A DNA stretch of 64,000 bases. Origin: Flavobacterium psychroterrae. GTDB taxonomy: Bacteria; Bacteroidota; Bacteroidia; Flavobacteriales; Flavobacteriaceae. Below, in pieces: positions 50,872-58,942 of this stretch (its first letter is position 1; each line of letters begins with the position of its first letter). The translations under genes and the position numbers were made by a program. The notes under the pieces are model-generated. The model saw only the letters and a program-made list of their open reading frames with translations, was not told the DNA's origin and searched no databases. The stretch is from contig NZ_JAGYVZ010000010.1 of the NCBI RefSeq assembly GCF_018380615.1, positions 62,001 to 126,000 of the forward strand, given 5' to 3'.

Positions 50872-52071
50872 TTAGAAACCAACTGACCAACCAGCAGCCC
50901 ATGTTGGAGCCAAAACTCCATTTCCAGCTCCTGTCGCAGTCGCTGATTCAGTTAAGATAGCAGATACATCAGCACTTACTCCACTTGTAGCAGGAGCAAC
51001 AGCAGTTTTCTTTCCTTTAGTTTTTGCAGGTACATCAGTAACAAATAATACGTTTGATACTTTTAAAGATGTTCCAACAAAAGCAATAGTTTCGTCGTTT
51101 TCAACATCAATTCCAGTTGCCCAAGCGCTTAAAACTACGTTTGTAATGATTCCTTTAGTTCCTCTTCTTAATTTGATAGCTTGATTTTCAGCAAAGTTAG
51201 CAACAGCTGCAGTACTTCCAGGTCCAACAAGACTTATGTTTGTGATAGTAGGGTTAGCGATTGGAGTAAAAGCATATCCGAATTCAAAGTTATCAGCTTC
51301 GATTCCTCTGTTTCCTTTTCCAAAATCTAATTTACCATACCAGTTTGTGTTTGTACCATTCCATCCTTCAGTCCAGTCAAATTGATCATCTTCGTTACCG
51401 ATAGAGATTAAGTTTGTAGTGTTTACAGATCCTCCGAAGAATTCAAATCCGTCATCAGCACCGTGGTAAGCTTCTACGTTTTCAACAACAGTTCCAGAAC
51501 CAACTCCGAAGAATGAAAGTCCGTTAAATTCTTTTTCAGAGTTAAAAGCAGCACCAGCGTACTCAATTCTTAAATATTTGATAGAACCTGAGTTATCAGC
51601 AGAGTTAGTTCCTCCGTAAGTTAATTCGGCAACTTCAGATGTAGCTGTACTAGCACCACCACTTACGCGGTTAATTGGAGCTTTACCACAAATTACTAAA
51701 CCACCCCATTTTCCAGCTTCTTTAACTGTAGCAGTCATGATAACTGGTTTTGCAGCTGTACCGTTTACGTTGATTTTTCCTCCTTGTGCGATTGCGATAT
51801 AAGATGCAGTTCCGCCAGTACCTTCAATAGTTGTTCCAGCAGGAATTGTTAAAGTTGCTCCATTTTCTACTTTTATTGCACCAGTCAATTTATAAGTTTT
51901 AGATGCATCAAGTACAACTTCACCATCAGCGATAGTTCCTTTAAAATTAGCAGCATCAGCAACAAATGTTGAAGTTGGTGTTTTTGTATTGTTATCATCA
52001 CTAGAACAACTTGTAAGTAGGCCTCCTGATAAAGCGATAACTGTAACGAAATTTAAAATTGATTTTTTCAT
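50872..52071 (-). CDS. Beta-helix-like surface lipoprotein of the phosphate locus
   Basis: Lipoprotein of 399 aa: lipobox LLTSC at about 19-23, then SSDDNN, a surface-export-like acidic tag. The body repeats short beta-strand units with Gly and Asn turns (VENGATLTIPAGTTIEGTGG, KWGGLVICGKAPIN), typical of right-handed parallel beta-helix folds. Acidic loops AYHGADDGFEFFGGS and GNEDDQFDWTEGWNG could bind metal. It follows the TonB receptor on the same strand and has its own TTAAY-N6-TTAAY motif upstream, so it is probably a partner of that receptor. The function is inferred. ATG 52071 starts the signal peptide; the upstream frame was dropped. Confidence 0.8.
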   Translation of the reverse strand: MKKSILNFVTVIALSGGLLTSCSSDDNNTKTPTSTFVADAANFKGTIADGEVVLDASKTYKLTGAIKVENGATLTIPAGTTIEGTGGTASYIAIAQGGKINVNGTAAKPVIMTATVKEAGKWGGLVICGKAPINRVSGGASTATSEVAELTYGGTNSADNSGSIKYLRIEYAGAAFNSEKEFNGLSFFGVGSGTVVENVEAYHGADDGFEFFGGSVNTTNLISIGNEDDQFDWTEGWNGTNTNWYGKLDFGKGNRGIEADNFEFGYAFTPIANPTITNISLVGPGSTAAVANFAENQAIKLRRGTKGIITNVVLSAWATGIDVENDETIAFVGTSLKVSNVLFVTDVPAKTKGKKTAVAPATSGVSADVSAILTESATATGAGNGVLAPTWAAGWSVGF

Positions 52072-52186
52072 AATCGTTTTAATAATGTTTTTTTTGTGTT
52101 TAATTTCTTGTTGCAAAGATGGATCAGAAATCTTTTTTGGATGTTAAGTAACTGTGATTCTTAGTTTAATAAATAGCATTTTTTAT

Positions 52187-52202
52187 ATTAACTAAATGTT
52201 AA
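52187..52202 (-). promoter_or_regulatory. Candidate Pho box upstream of the lipoprotein
   Basis: On the minus strand TTAACATTTAGTTAAT: TTAAC and TTAAT start 11 bp apart. TTAAG at 52210-52206 lies 8 bp further out and TTAAA at 52169-52165 falls on the same 11-bp grid. The motif is about 115-130 bp upstream of the start. It resembles PhoP/PhoB-type direct repeats. Confidence 0.5.
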
Positions 52203-52240
52203 CTGCTTAACATATCGTTTGAGGCAAATATGCAGTAAAA

Positions 52241-52268
52241 AATAAGACAGCTCTAGAGCTGTCTTATT
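52241..52268 (-). terminator. Terminator after the TonB receptor
   Basis: Perfect 28-bp palindrome (AATAAGACAGCTCT and its inverse) with a T-run on the minus strand, 25 bp beyond the receptor stop. Confidence 0.85.
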
Positions 52269-52293
52269 ACTAATTCAAAAAATATTTGTCTAT

Positions 52294-55068
52294 TTAGAAT
52301 TCATGGCTAAATTGTAAGCTTAGGTTTAAACCTTTTTTATAGCTTAAAACATTTACGTCTCCAGATTGGTTTTCCTGAACTCTGTTTACCGTTGGGTCAA
52401 GAATATTTTTTACAACTAGACCAAGACCATAGTTCTTACTAAGTTTAGATTTTGCAATGAAATCTAATGAACCAACAGCCTTATCAACTAAATCACCTTT
52501 TTCAAGTGTGCCAATTGCGTTTACTCGATCAGAGAAATAATTGTAAGCAATTGTTGTAGTCAGGTTACTGTTTTTATCATTCCATTCGTTATAGAAAGAA
52601 ATATCAGCATTTAATAATAAAGGAGAAGCTCCTGTAAATTTACCCGTTTTATTAGTAAAAGTAGTTGGACGTGTTCCGTTAGTTTCTTCAAGAACTTTTT
52701 CGTCGTTTAACTCTTGTTTGCTATATAAATAAGAAGCATTAAGACCTCCTGTTAATTTTTTGGTGTTTTCACTGTCAAAATTGAAAAGTACTTTTTTGTA
52801 TTCTAATTCGGCTCCAGCCACATAACCATAATCTCCGGAGTTTACATAAGAGATGTCATTTGTAGAAGAGTTAATAATAACTTCGTTGATTGGATTTAAA
52901 ATATATTTTCCAAATCCTGTAACCGAAATAACTTCATCGCTATTTGGGAAAATTTCCCATTTTAAATCTAAGTTGTAATCATCTGAAGCGTATAAAAATG
53001 GATTACCAACTTTAGCTTGTAAAAACTCCTCATAGATAAAAGGAGATCTTTCCTTAAACTGTGGTAATGTGTATGTTTTACTGAATCCTAAACGTAAATT
53101 TTGTTTCTCGTTAAGTTCATACTTTAAAACTAAACTTGGTAAAAAAGCTGTTTTTTCTAACTTGTCGCTTCCGCCGTCTGGATCTAATTGCGTGCTCCAT
53201 TCAACATTTTGAGTAATTACTTCAGCTCTTAATCCTAAAACTGCGGTAAGTTTAGTATTGAATTTGTATTCTGTATTTAAGAATCCACCGTTGATTGTTA
53301 AATCTCCACCGTAAGTTTGCGGGTCAAGTGCATTTGATACTTCAGGACCTCCACGGAAAGTTGAAATTGTAAAGAAGTTATTAGAAAAATTTTGTTGGTT
53401 ATAAAACAAATCCAGATTATTTGGATCTACGATATCGCCAGTATGAGAAACAGGAGAGGTAGTTGTTTTTAAATTAAATTGAGTTGCCTCAAAATCTCTG
53501 TTTTTAAATCTTCCGTTATAACCTGCAGTAAATTTTCCTTTGTAATCTCCTTCGTCATTTTTATTAAACTTATAGTTTACAGATAAGTTTGCTGCTAATT
53601 CATTTTCTTTTAGATCTTGAAAATAACGGTTATTGTTTGGTGCAGATTGAGAGTTGATCACATAATTACCATCAATTTTATTCATGGTATTGTATGTTCT
53701 GTCCGGAATACTTTGGTTCACCATATTATAAGAACCTCCCCAGTTTAAAGTGCTTCTGTCGCTTAATTTATGCTCACCTAATAATTGGTTTACCCATAAA
53801 TCAGTTTTTTCATATTCATTTCTACGGATATATCCATTTCCATCATTTGCTAAGTCAACAATATAACCTGATGATTCTTCTTTCTTTTGTGCAGATGTAT
53901 TGATATACAAAGAGTTGAAGTTGATTTTGTTGTTGTTGTTAATCTTGTATCCTGCATTAAACATTCCTGTTGTATTAGTAGTGTATGCGAGATATTTGTA
54001 ATCTAAATCTTTTCCAGCAACACCAGCAGCATTTACGCTTCCTTTAGCAGTTCCGTTTGTTCTTGAAGAATAGTCATTTGTGAAAGAAGCAGTTCCGAAA
54101 ATATTAATTTTTCCTTCACTACCAACATTGAATGAATCACCACCAGAAAGTCCGAATGAACCTGCAAGAGGTGTTTTCTTTTCAAATTGTAGTGTATTGA
54201 AGTTATATTGATTAAGTGGATTGTTAGGAATTTCAGCTTTGCTAAATCCAAAAGCATTTGGACCTTTTTGCAATGTAAAATTATTTTCTCCAACAGCATT
54301 TGTGTTTATTTTTGATTCAACATCAATTTTGAAAAATCCGTTTCCTTTGTAATCTTTAGAAACAATATCAACATTTCCACCGGCAAAATCTCCAAAAAAC
54401 TTACCATTGTAAACTTTATCAATAGATACGTATTCAATAATGTCGGTAGAGAAAATATCTAAGTTAATGTTTTTCTTTTCAGGATCGTTTGACGGAATTG
54501 GTAATCCGTTCATAGTAGTAGAGTTGTAACGGTCACCTAAACCTCTCACAAAAATATTACCAGTTCCTTCTTGTTTTGTAATACCCGTAGTTTTAATAAC
54601 AGCATTAGCAACATCACTAACTCCTTTTTTAGAAAGTTCTTGCGCGCCAATAGATTGTTTAATATCTACAGCATTTTTTTGTTCTAAAAGTAAAGCTGAT
54701 TCTTTTTGTCTGTTCACACCTGACGATTTTACAACAACATCTTTTAATGTATAACCGCCAGACGAAAGTACTTGATTTACAGTGATAGTTTCGTTTGATT
54801 TAACAATTACAGGTTGATCTACAGACTCATACCCTACGAAACTAAAAATAATAATATAATTTCCCGGATTTACACTTAACGAATATTTTCCGTCAATGTC
54901 AGTATTTGCGCTAATGTTTGTACCTTTAAGTAAAACATTTGCAAAAGGTAAAACTTCATTGTTGGTTTCTTTGTCGGTCAATACACCAGAAATCGTACCT
55001 TTGGTTTGCGCGATCGAAATCGTACAGATAAATAATGTGATAAATAGAAATTTTAAATTGAATTTCAT
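52294..55068 (-). CDS. TonB-dependent receptor with carboxypeptidase-regulatory-like domain, Pho-linked
   Basis: Outer-membrane receptor of 924 aa. Signal peptide 1-20 (ISIAQ), a carboxypeptidase-regulatory-like domain (about 24-105, GVLTDKETNNEVLPFANVLL), the plug (about 130-240, GTGNIFVRGLGDRYNSTTMN, DFAGGNVDIVSKD) and a barrel ending LNLSLQFSHEF. This architecture imports large or scarce solutes with energy from TonB. It is divergent from a PhoB-like regulator and shares a candidate Pho box with it, and precedes the beta-helix lipoprotein, so uptake of a phosphorus compound is likely, but the substrate is inferred. Confidence 0.88.
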   Translation of the reverse strand: MKFNLKFLFITLFICTISIAQTKGTISGVLTDKETNNEVLPFANVLLKGTNISANTDIDGKYSLSVNPGNYIIIFSFVGYESVDQPVIVKSNETITVNQVLSSGGYTLKDVVVKSSGVNRQKESALLLEQKNAVDIKQSIGAQELSKKGVSDVANAVIKTTGITKQEGTGNIFVRGLGDRYNSTTMNGLPIPSNDPEKKNINLDIFSTDIIEYVSIDKVYNGKFFGDFAGGNVDIVSKDYKGNGFFKIDVESKINTNAVGENNFTLQKGPNAFGFSKAEIPNNPLNQYNFNTLQFEKKTPLAGSFGLSGGDSFNVGSEGKINIFGTASFTNDYSSRTNGTAKGSVNAAGVAGKDLDYKYLAYTTNTTGMFNAGYKINNNNKINFNSLYINTSAQKKEESSGYIVDLANDGNGYIRRNEYEKTDLWVNQLLGEHKLSDRSTLNWGGSYNMVNQSIPDRTYNTMNKIDGNYVINSQSAPNNNRYFQDLKENELAANLSVNYKFNKNDEGDYKGKFTAGYNGRFKNRDFEATQFNLKTTTSPVSHTGDIVDPNNLDLFYNQQNFSNNFFTISTFRGGPEVSNALDPQTYGGDLTINGGFLNTEYKFNTKLTAVLGLRAEVITQNVEWSTQLDPDGGSDKLEKTAFLPSLVLKYELNEKQNLRLGFSKTYTLPQFKERSPFIYEEFLQAKVGNPFLYASDDYNLDLKWEIFPNSDEVISVTGFGKYILNPINEVIINSSTNDISYVNSGDYGYVAGAELEYKKVLFNFDSENTKKLTGGLNASYLYSKQELNDEKVLEETNGTRPTTFTNKTGKFTGASPLLLNADISFYNEWNDKNSNLTTTIAYNYFSDRVNAIGTLEKGDLVDKAVGSLDFIAKSKLSKNYGLGLVVKNILDPTVNRVQENQSGDVNVLSYKKGLNLSLQFSHEF

Positions 55069-55178
55069 TTCAGTGTTGTGTTTAATTTATTTTTGTGCAA
55101 AGAAAGAAACGCTGTGTAAAGTTCATGTTAGGCACTTGTTATGTTTTTGTGTCTTGTAGATTATCAAATTGTTACCAC

Positions 55179-55194
55179 ATTAAATTACCGTTAA
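55179..55194 (-). promoter_or_regulatory. Candidate Pho box between receptor and phoB-like gene
   Basis: On the minus strand TTAACGGTAATTTAAT: TTAAC at 55194-55190 and TTAAT at 55183-55179, exactly 11 bp apart. A GTAAC lies 8 bp further in. It is about 111-126 bp upstream of the receptor start and about 108 bp upstream of the regulator. Confidence 0.5.
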
Positions 55195-55301
55195 CCGCAA
55201 TTTTAAACGGTTATTTTGTTAGTATATTTACGCTGTGAAATAAAAAACATCGAATGTATAATGAAGAAAATTTGATGTAAAAATCTCAATTTTTGCTATT
55301 T

Positions 55302-55985
55302 ATGAAAAAAACACAAACCAAGATTTTATTAGTTGACGATGAACCAGATATCTTAGAAATCGTTGGCTATAACCTTGCTCAGGAAGGCTATCAAATTGTA
55401 ACGGCTTCAAACGGAAAAGAAGCTATCGCAAAGGCTCAGAAAGAATTGCCGGACCTAATTATTATGGATGTGATGATGGCCGAAATGGATGGAATGGAAG
55501 CTTGCGAACACATCAGAAAAATTCCTGAATTAAATAATGTTATCATAACATTCTTGACGGCAAGAAGTGAAGATTACTCACAAGTAGCTGGTTTTGATGC
55601 AGGTGCAGATGATTACATCACAAAACCAATAAAACCAAAATTATTGGTAAGCAAAGTAAAGGCTTTGTTAAGAAGGTTAAAGGAACAAGAAGTTGTTAGT
55701 GATACCTTAAACGTAGGCGGAATCGAGATTAACCGTGAAGAATACAAGATCATCAAAGGCAATGTTGAAATTGCTTTACCAAGAAAAGAATTCGAATTGT
55801 TTTATCTATTAGCTTCAAAACCGGGTAAAGTTTTCAAAAGAGACGAAATCCTGGATAAAGTTTGGGGTAACGAAGTTGTGGTAGGAGGAAGAACAATTGA
55901 TGTTCACATTAGAAAACTGCGTGAAAAAATAGGAGAAGAGCTTTTTAAAACCATCAAAGGAGTTGGTTATAAATTTGAAGTTTAA
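55302..55985 (+). CDS. phoB: PhoB-like response regulator
   Basis: OmpR/PhoB-family regulator of 227 aa. Receiver: VDDEPD acidic pocket, phospho-acceptor Asp56 in IIMDVMMAEMDG, Thr in FLTARSE, Lys108 in DDYITKPIK. The C-terminal winged helix (about 130-227) has the ALPRKEFELFYLLASKPG loop and GRTIDVHIRKLREKIG recognition helix. The TTG at 55293 is in frame, but the ATG at 55302 gives the usual start. Regulates phosphate genes by analogy to PhoB; supported by the neighbouring porin and by 11-bp half-site motifs. A hairpin separates it from the kinase gene. Confidence 0.87.
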   Translation: MKKTQTKILLVDDEPDILEIVGYNLAQEGYQIVTASNGKEAIAKAQKELPDLIIMDVMMAEMDGMEACEHIRKIPELNNVIITFLTARSEDYSQVAGFDAGADDYITKPIKPKLLVSKVKALLRRLKEQEVVSDTLNVGGIEINREEYKIIKGNVEIALPRKEFELFYLLASKPGKVFKRDEILDKVWGNEVVVGGRTIDVHIRKLREKIGEELFKTIKGVGYKFEV

Positions 55986-56077
55986 TTTTTTTAAGGTACT
56001 GAGGTTCTAAGATGCTAAGTTGCTAAGGCTCTCAGTATAATGAGGGGTTTAGTTAGGATTTAATTACATAAAAAATA

Positions 56078-56131
56078 AACCATATAAGGAGTTAAAGAGC
56101 ATATGAGCTTTAATTTCTTATATGGTTTTTG
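56078..56131 (+). terminator. Long hairpin between phoB-like and phoR-like genes
   Basis: Arms ACCATATAAGGAGTTAAAG (56080-56098) and CTTTAATTTCTTATATGGT (56109-56127), 17 of 19 pairs, followed by TTTTTG. It may end or attenuate transcription before the kinase gene. Confidence 0.65.
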
Positions 56132-56190
56132 AGTTAACTTTGTTTTGAGTTCAAATGTTAATTTACAAGGAATTCATTAACTCAAAAGAG

Positions 56191-56224
56191 AAACTTAATT
56201 TTTCTTAATCTCTTAATGGTTAAA
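56191..56224 (+). repeat. 34-bp repeat before phoR-like gene
   Basis: The sequence beginning AAACTTAATTTTTCTTAATC recurs almost exactly at 14112-14144, downstream of rpoN. Here it ends 7 bp before the kinase start. Confidence 0.65.
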
Positions 56225-56231
56225 TAAATCA

Positions 56232-57317
56232 ATGAAAATTAATTTTAAAAAAACATACAAATTTGCTGTAAAATCGGCATTATATATCAGTCTTTTCGGG
56301 ACAGGATTTGTGTTGATATTGATGAATTTATTCTACAAAAATCAATTAAAACATCAGGTGGCATTCGGGATAATATTTATTATTTCAATTTATATTTTCT
56401 CATTTCTGGTTGTACAATATCGTGTAGAACGATTTATTTACAGGCGAGTTAAGAAAATCTACGATGAGGTTTCGTTATTAGAATCTTCAACATTGATCAA
56501 TCAGCCCATAACTACTGATATGGAAACACTTTCACGCGAAGTGAAAAAGTTTGCCACAGACAAAAAGCTGGAAATCGAAATGCTGGAAATTCGGGAACAA
56601 TACCGCAGAGAATTTTTAGGTAACGTTTCGCACGAACTTAAAACACCTTTGTTTACCGTTCAGGGTTATGTTTCGACTTTATTAGATGGCGCGATGGACG
56701 ATAAAACAATCCGAAAGAAATATTTAAAACGTGCCGAAAAAGGAGTTGAACGATTGATTTATATCGTAGAAGATTTAGATATGATTACCAAATTAGAATC
56801 TGGTGATTTAGATTTGAATATAACCGATTTTAATATAGTGGAACTGATTCAGAATGTTTTTGATTTATTAGAAATGAAAGCTGATAAAAAGAAAATTAAA
56901 CTGGCATTTGAAAGCAAAAATGTACAATCAGTAATTGTGCGCGGAGATCAGGACAGAATCCAGCAAGTTTTGGAAAACCTGCTTGTAAACTCCGTTAAAT
57001 ATGGTAAAGACGGCGGTTTAACCGAAGTTGGCGTTGTTAATTTAACTAAGAAAAAAGTCTTAATCAGAATTAGTGATAATGGAGAAGGAGTGGAGAAACA
57101 AAATATCCCAAGACTTTTTGAACGTTTTTACAGGGTTGATAAAAGCGGAACCCGTTCTGAAGGTGGTTCTGGTTTAGGATTAGCAATTGTAAAACATATT
57201 ATCGAAGCGCATAAAGAGAAAGTATACGTAGAAAGTGAATTCGGAATTGGCTCTGAATTTTCGTTTACACTCGAAAAAGCATTTAAAGCACAAAAAGCTG
57301 AGGTTAAAAAATTGTAA
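56232..57317 (+). CDS. phoR: PhoR-like sensor histidine kinase
   Basis: Membrane kinase of 361 aa with two helices (about 14-34 and 43-62) and only a tiny periplasmic loop, like PhoR. The HisKA motif is FLGNVSHELKTPLFTVQGY (His134). The HATPase has NLLVNSVKYGK (N), ISDNGEGVEKQNIPRLFERFYR (G1/F) and GGSGLGLAIVKHI (G2). There is no PAS domain, so the signal likely comes through the membrane from a Pst-type transporter not present here. Partner of the phoB-like regulator 246 bp upstream. Confidence 0.85.
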   Translation: MKINFKKTYKFAVKSALYISLFGTGFVLILMNLFYKNQLKHQVAFGIIFIISIYIFSFLVVQYRVERFIYRRVKKIYDEVSLLESSTLINQPITTDMETLSREVKKFATDKKLEIEMLEIREQYRREFLGNVSHELKTPLFTVQGYVSTLLDGAMDDKTIRKKYLKRAEKGVERLIYIVEDLDMITKLESGDLDLNITDFNIVELIQNVFDLLEMKADKKKIKLAFESKNVQSVIVRGDQDRIQQVLENLLVNSVKYGKDGGLTEVGVVNLTKKKVLIRISDNGEGVEKQNIPRLFERFYRVDKSGTRSEGGSGLGLAIVKHIIEAHKEKVYVESEFGIGSEFSFTLEKAFKAQKAEVKKL

Positions 57318-57383
57318 TCTGGTATTTGTAAAGTGCCGTAAAACAGGAGCTTTTAACAATTAAGCAATCTACGCCTGAAGTTG

Positions 57384-57432
57384 GTAACATTAAATTTTTA
57401 TTATAGTAACATCCTGTTAATGATTTCTTAAC
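57384..57432 (+). promoter_or_regulatory. Four-half-site Pho box array at the porin promoter
   Basis: Half-sites GTAAC (57384), GTAAC (57406), TTAAT (57417) and TTAAC (57428) all start on one 11-bp grid; only the position at 57395 (TTTTT) does not match. Direct repeats with 11-bp phasing are the hallmark of PhoB/PhoP binding. The array ends 50 bp before the porin ATG. Confidence 0.6.
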
Positions 57433-57481
57433 ATTGATGCTACATCTTTGTATCCTGAAATTAAGGGATATTACAGAAAAG

Positions 57482-58777
57482 ATGATAAAAAGAAAATTAA
57501 TTGCCATTTTATTGCTGATAAATTTTGCAGCAAACGCTCAGGATTTGAATAAACAGGATGTGAAAAACGAAGTAATGCGTATTTTAGATTCTATCAACAA
57601 AGCAAAACTTCCAGATACTAAATCAGGAGTTAGCGGCGAGGAACATTGGTACGATAAAATTTCCTTAAGAGGTTATGCACAAATACGTTACAATGGTTTA
57701 TTCTCTACAAATGATAAGGTTTCCTGCGAGCAATGTGATAAATCCTGGGGAACAACTTCAACAGAACCGGATGCAAAATCAAATAACGGACTTTTTATCC
57801 GTCGTGCGCGATTAGTATTTTCAGGTCAGGTTCATCCCAATGTTTTCTTTTATTTTCAACCCGATTTTGCAAGTTCACCAAGTACCGGAATCCAGAATTT
57901 TGTTCAGATTCGTGACTTGTATTTCGATCTTTCTTTTGATAAAAAAAAGGAATATCGCGTTCGTGTTGGACAAAGTAAAATTCCGTATGGTTTTGAAAAC
58001 ATGCAATCAAGTTCACAACGATTGGCTTTAGATCGTAACGATGCCATGAATAGTGCGATATTAAATGAGCGTGATTTAGGGTTATTTTTTTATTGGGCTC
58101 CTGCCGAAATCAGAGAGCGTTTTGCTATGTTAGTAAAAGACGGTTTTAAAGGTGCAGGTGATTTTGGAGTTTTTGCATTTGGAGTTTACAACGGGCAAAT
58201 TGCCAATAAACTTGATGGTAACAGAGATATTAATGTGGTTGCCAGAGTAACATATCCTTTTGTGATAGGAAGCCAAATTATCGAACCCGGAATTCAGGCT
58301 TATACTGGAAAATGGGCTTTTACAGGCGAAATTTCACCAGGAGTAAAAGTAAATGATCCGCAATATGTAAAAGACCAAAGAGTAGGTGCAACTTTTGTTT
58401 TGTATCCAAGACCTTTCGGGATTCAAACCGAATATAATATTGGTACAGGACCACGTTATAATACTGTAACCAATACGGTTGACGAAACGGATTTAAATGG
58501 AGGTTATGTTATATTCAATTATAAATTAGACATAAAAAAGCAGCACATTTACCCTTTCGCCAAATTTCAATATTATGACGGAGGAAAAAAATACGAGAAA
58601 GATGCCAGAAGTTATGTTGTTCGTGATTACGAAATTGGTATAGAATGGCAACCATTCAAAGCCTTTGAATTTACCGCAGAATATGTAATTGCTGATCGTA
58701 CTTTTGAAGACAGCGTGCTTCCTATCAACCGTCAACAAGGGAATTTATTACGATTACAAGCGCAGTTTAATTTCTAA
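57482..58777 (+). CDS. Phosphate-selective porin O/P family protein
   Basis: Outer-membrane porin of the OprO/OprP family (PF07396), 431 aa from the ATG at 57482: signal peptide 1-19 (NFAANAQ), then ISLRGYAQIRYN, FIRRARLVFSGQVHPNVFFY and DLYFDLSFDKKKEYRVRVGQ, with AxFNF-like end LLRLQAQFNF. Such porins pass phosphate or polyphosphate. The earlier frame start at 57434 was rejected because the signal peptide starts at 57482 and the Pho array is just upstream. Follows the PhoB/PhoR pair on the same strand. Confidence 0.9.
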   Translation: MIKRKLIAILLLINFAANAQDLNKQDVKNEVMRILDSINKAKLPDTKSGVSGEEHWYDKISLRGYAQIRYNGLFSTNDKVSCEQCDKSWGTTSTEPDAKSNNGLFIRRARLVFSGQVHPNVFFYFQPDFASSPSTGIQNFVQIRDLYFDLSFDKKKEYRVRVGQSKIPYGFENMQSSSQRLALDRNDAMNSAILNERDLGLFFYWAPAEIRERFAMLVKDGFKGAGDFGVFAFGVYNGQIANKLDGNRDINVVARVTYPFVIGSQIIEPGIQAYTGKWAFTGEISPGVKVNDPQYVKDQRVGATFVLYPRPFGIQTEYNIGTGPRYNTVTNTVDETDLNGGYVIFNYKLDIKKQHIYPFAKFQYYDGGKKYEKDARSYVVRDYEIGIEWQPFKAFEFTAEYVIADRTFEDSVLPINRQQGNLLRLQAQFNF

Positions 58778-58806
58778 ATTAAATAATTTTAAAATCTGAT
58801 CAGTTC

Positions 58807-58874
58807 GCCACGAATTTCACGAATTAGCAAGAATTACCAGGAATGAATTAGTGAAAATTCGCGAAATTCGTGGC
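58807..58874. repeat. Long inverted repeat, GCCACGAATTTC family
   Basis: GCCACGAATTTCACGAATTA and its near-inverse ending GAAATTCGTGGC fold into a long hairpin between two convergent genes; it may also act as a terminator. Confidence 0.65.
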
Positions 58875-58942
58875 AAAAAATCAGTGAAAATCATTTAATC
58901 TGTGGCTGAAGAAATTATTCTGTGCCAAAATGCAGTACGAGT

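Noticed and set aside
53694..54299. Small frames inside the Pho-linked TonB receptor gene
   Set aside because: Shadows of the receptor; low complexity and no context.
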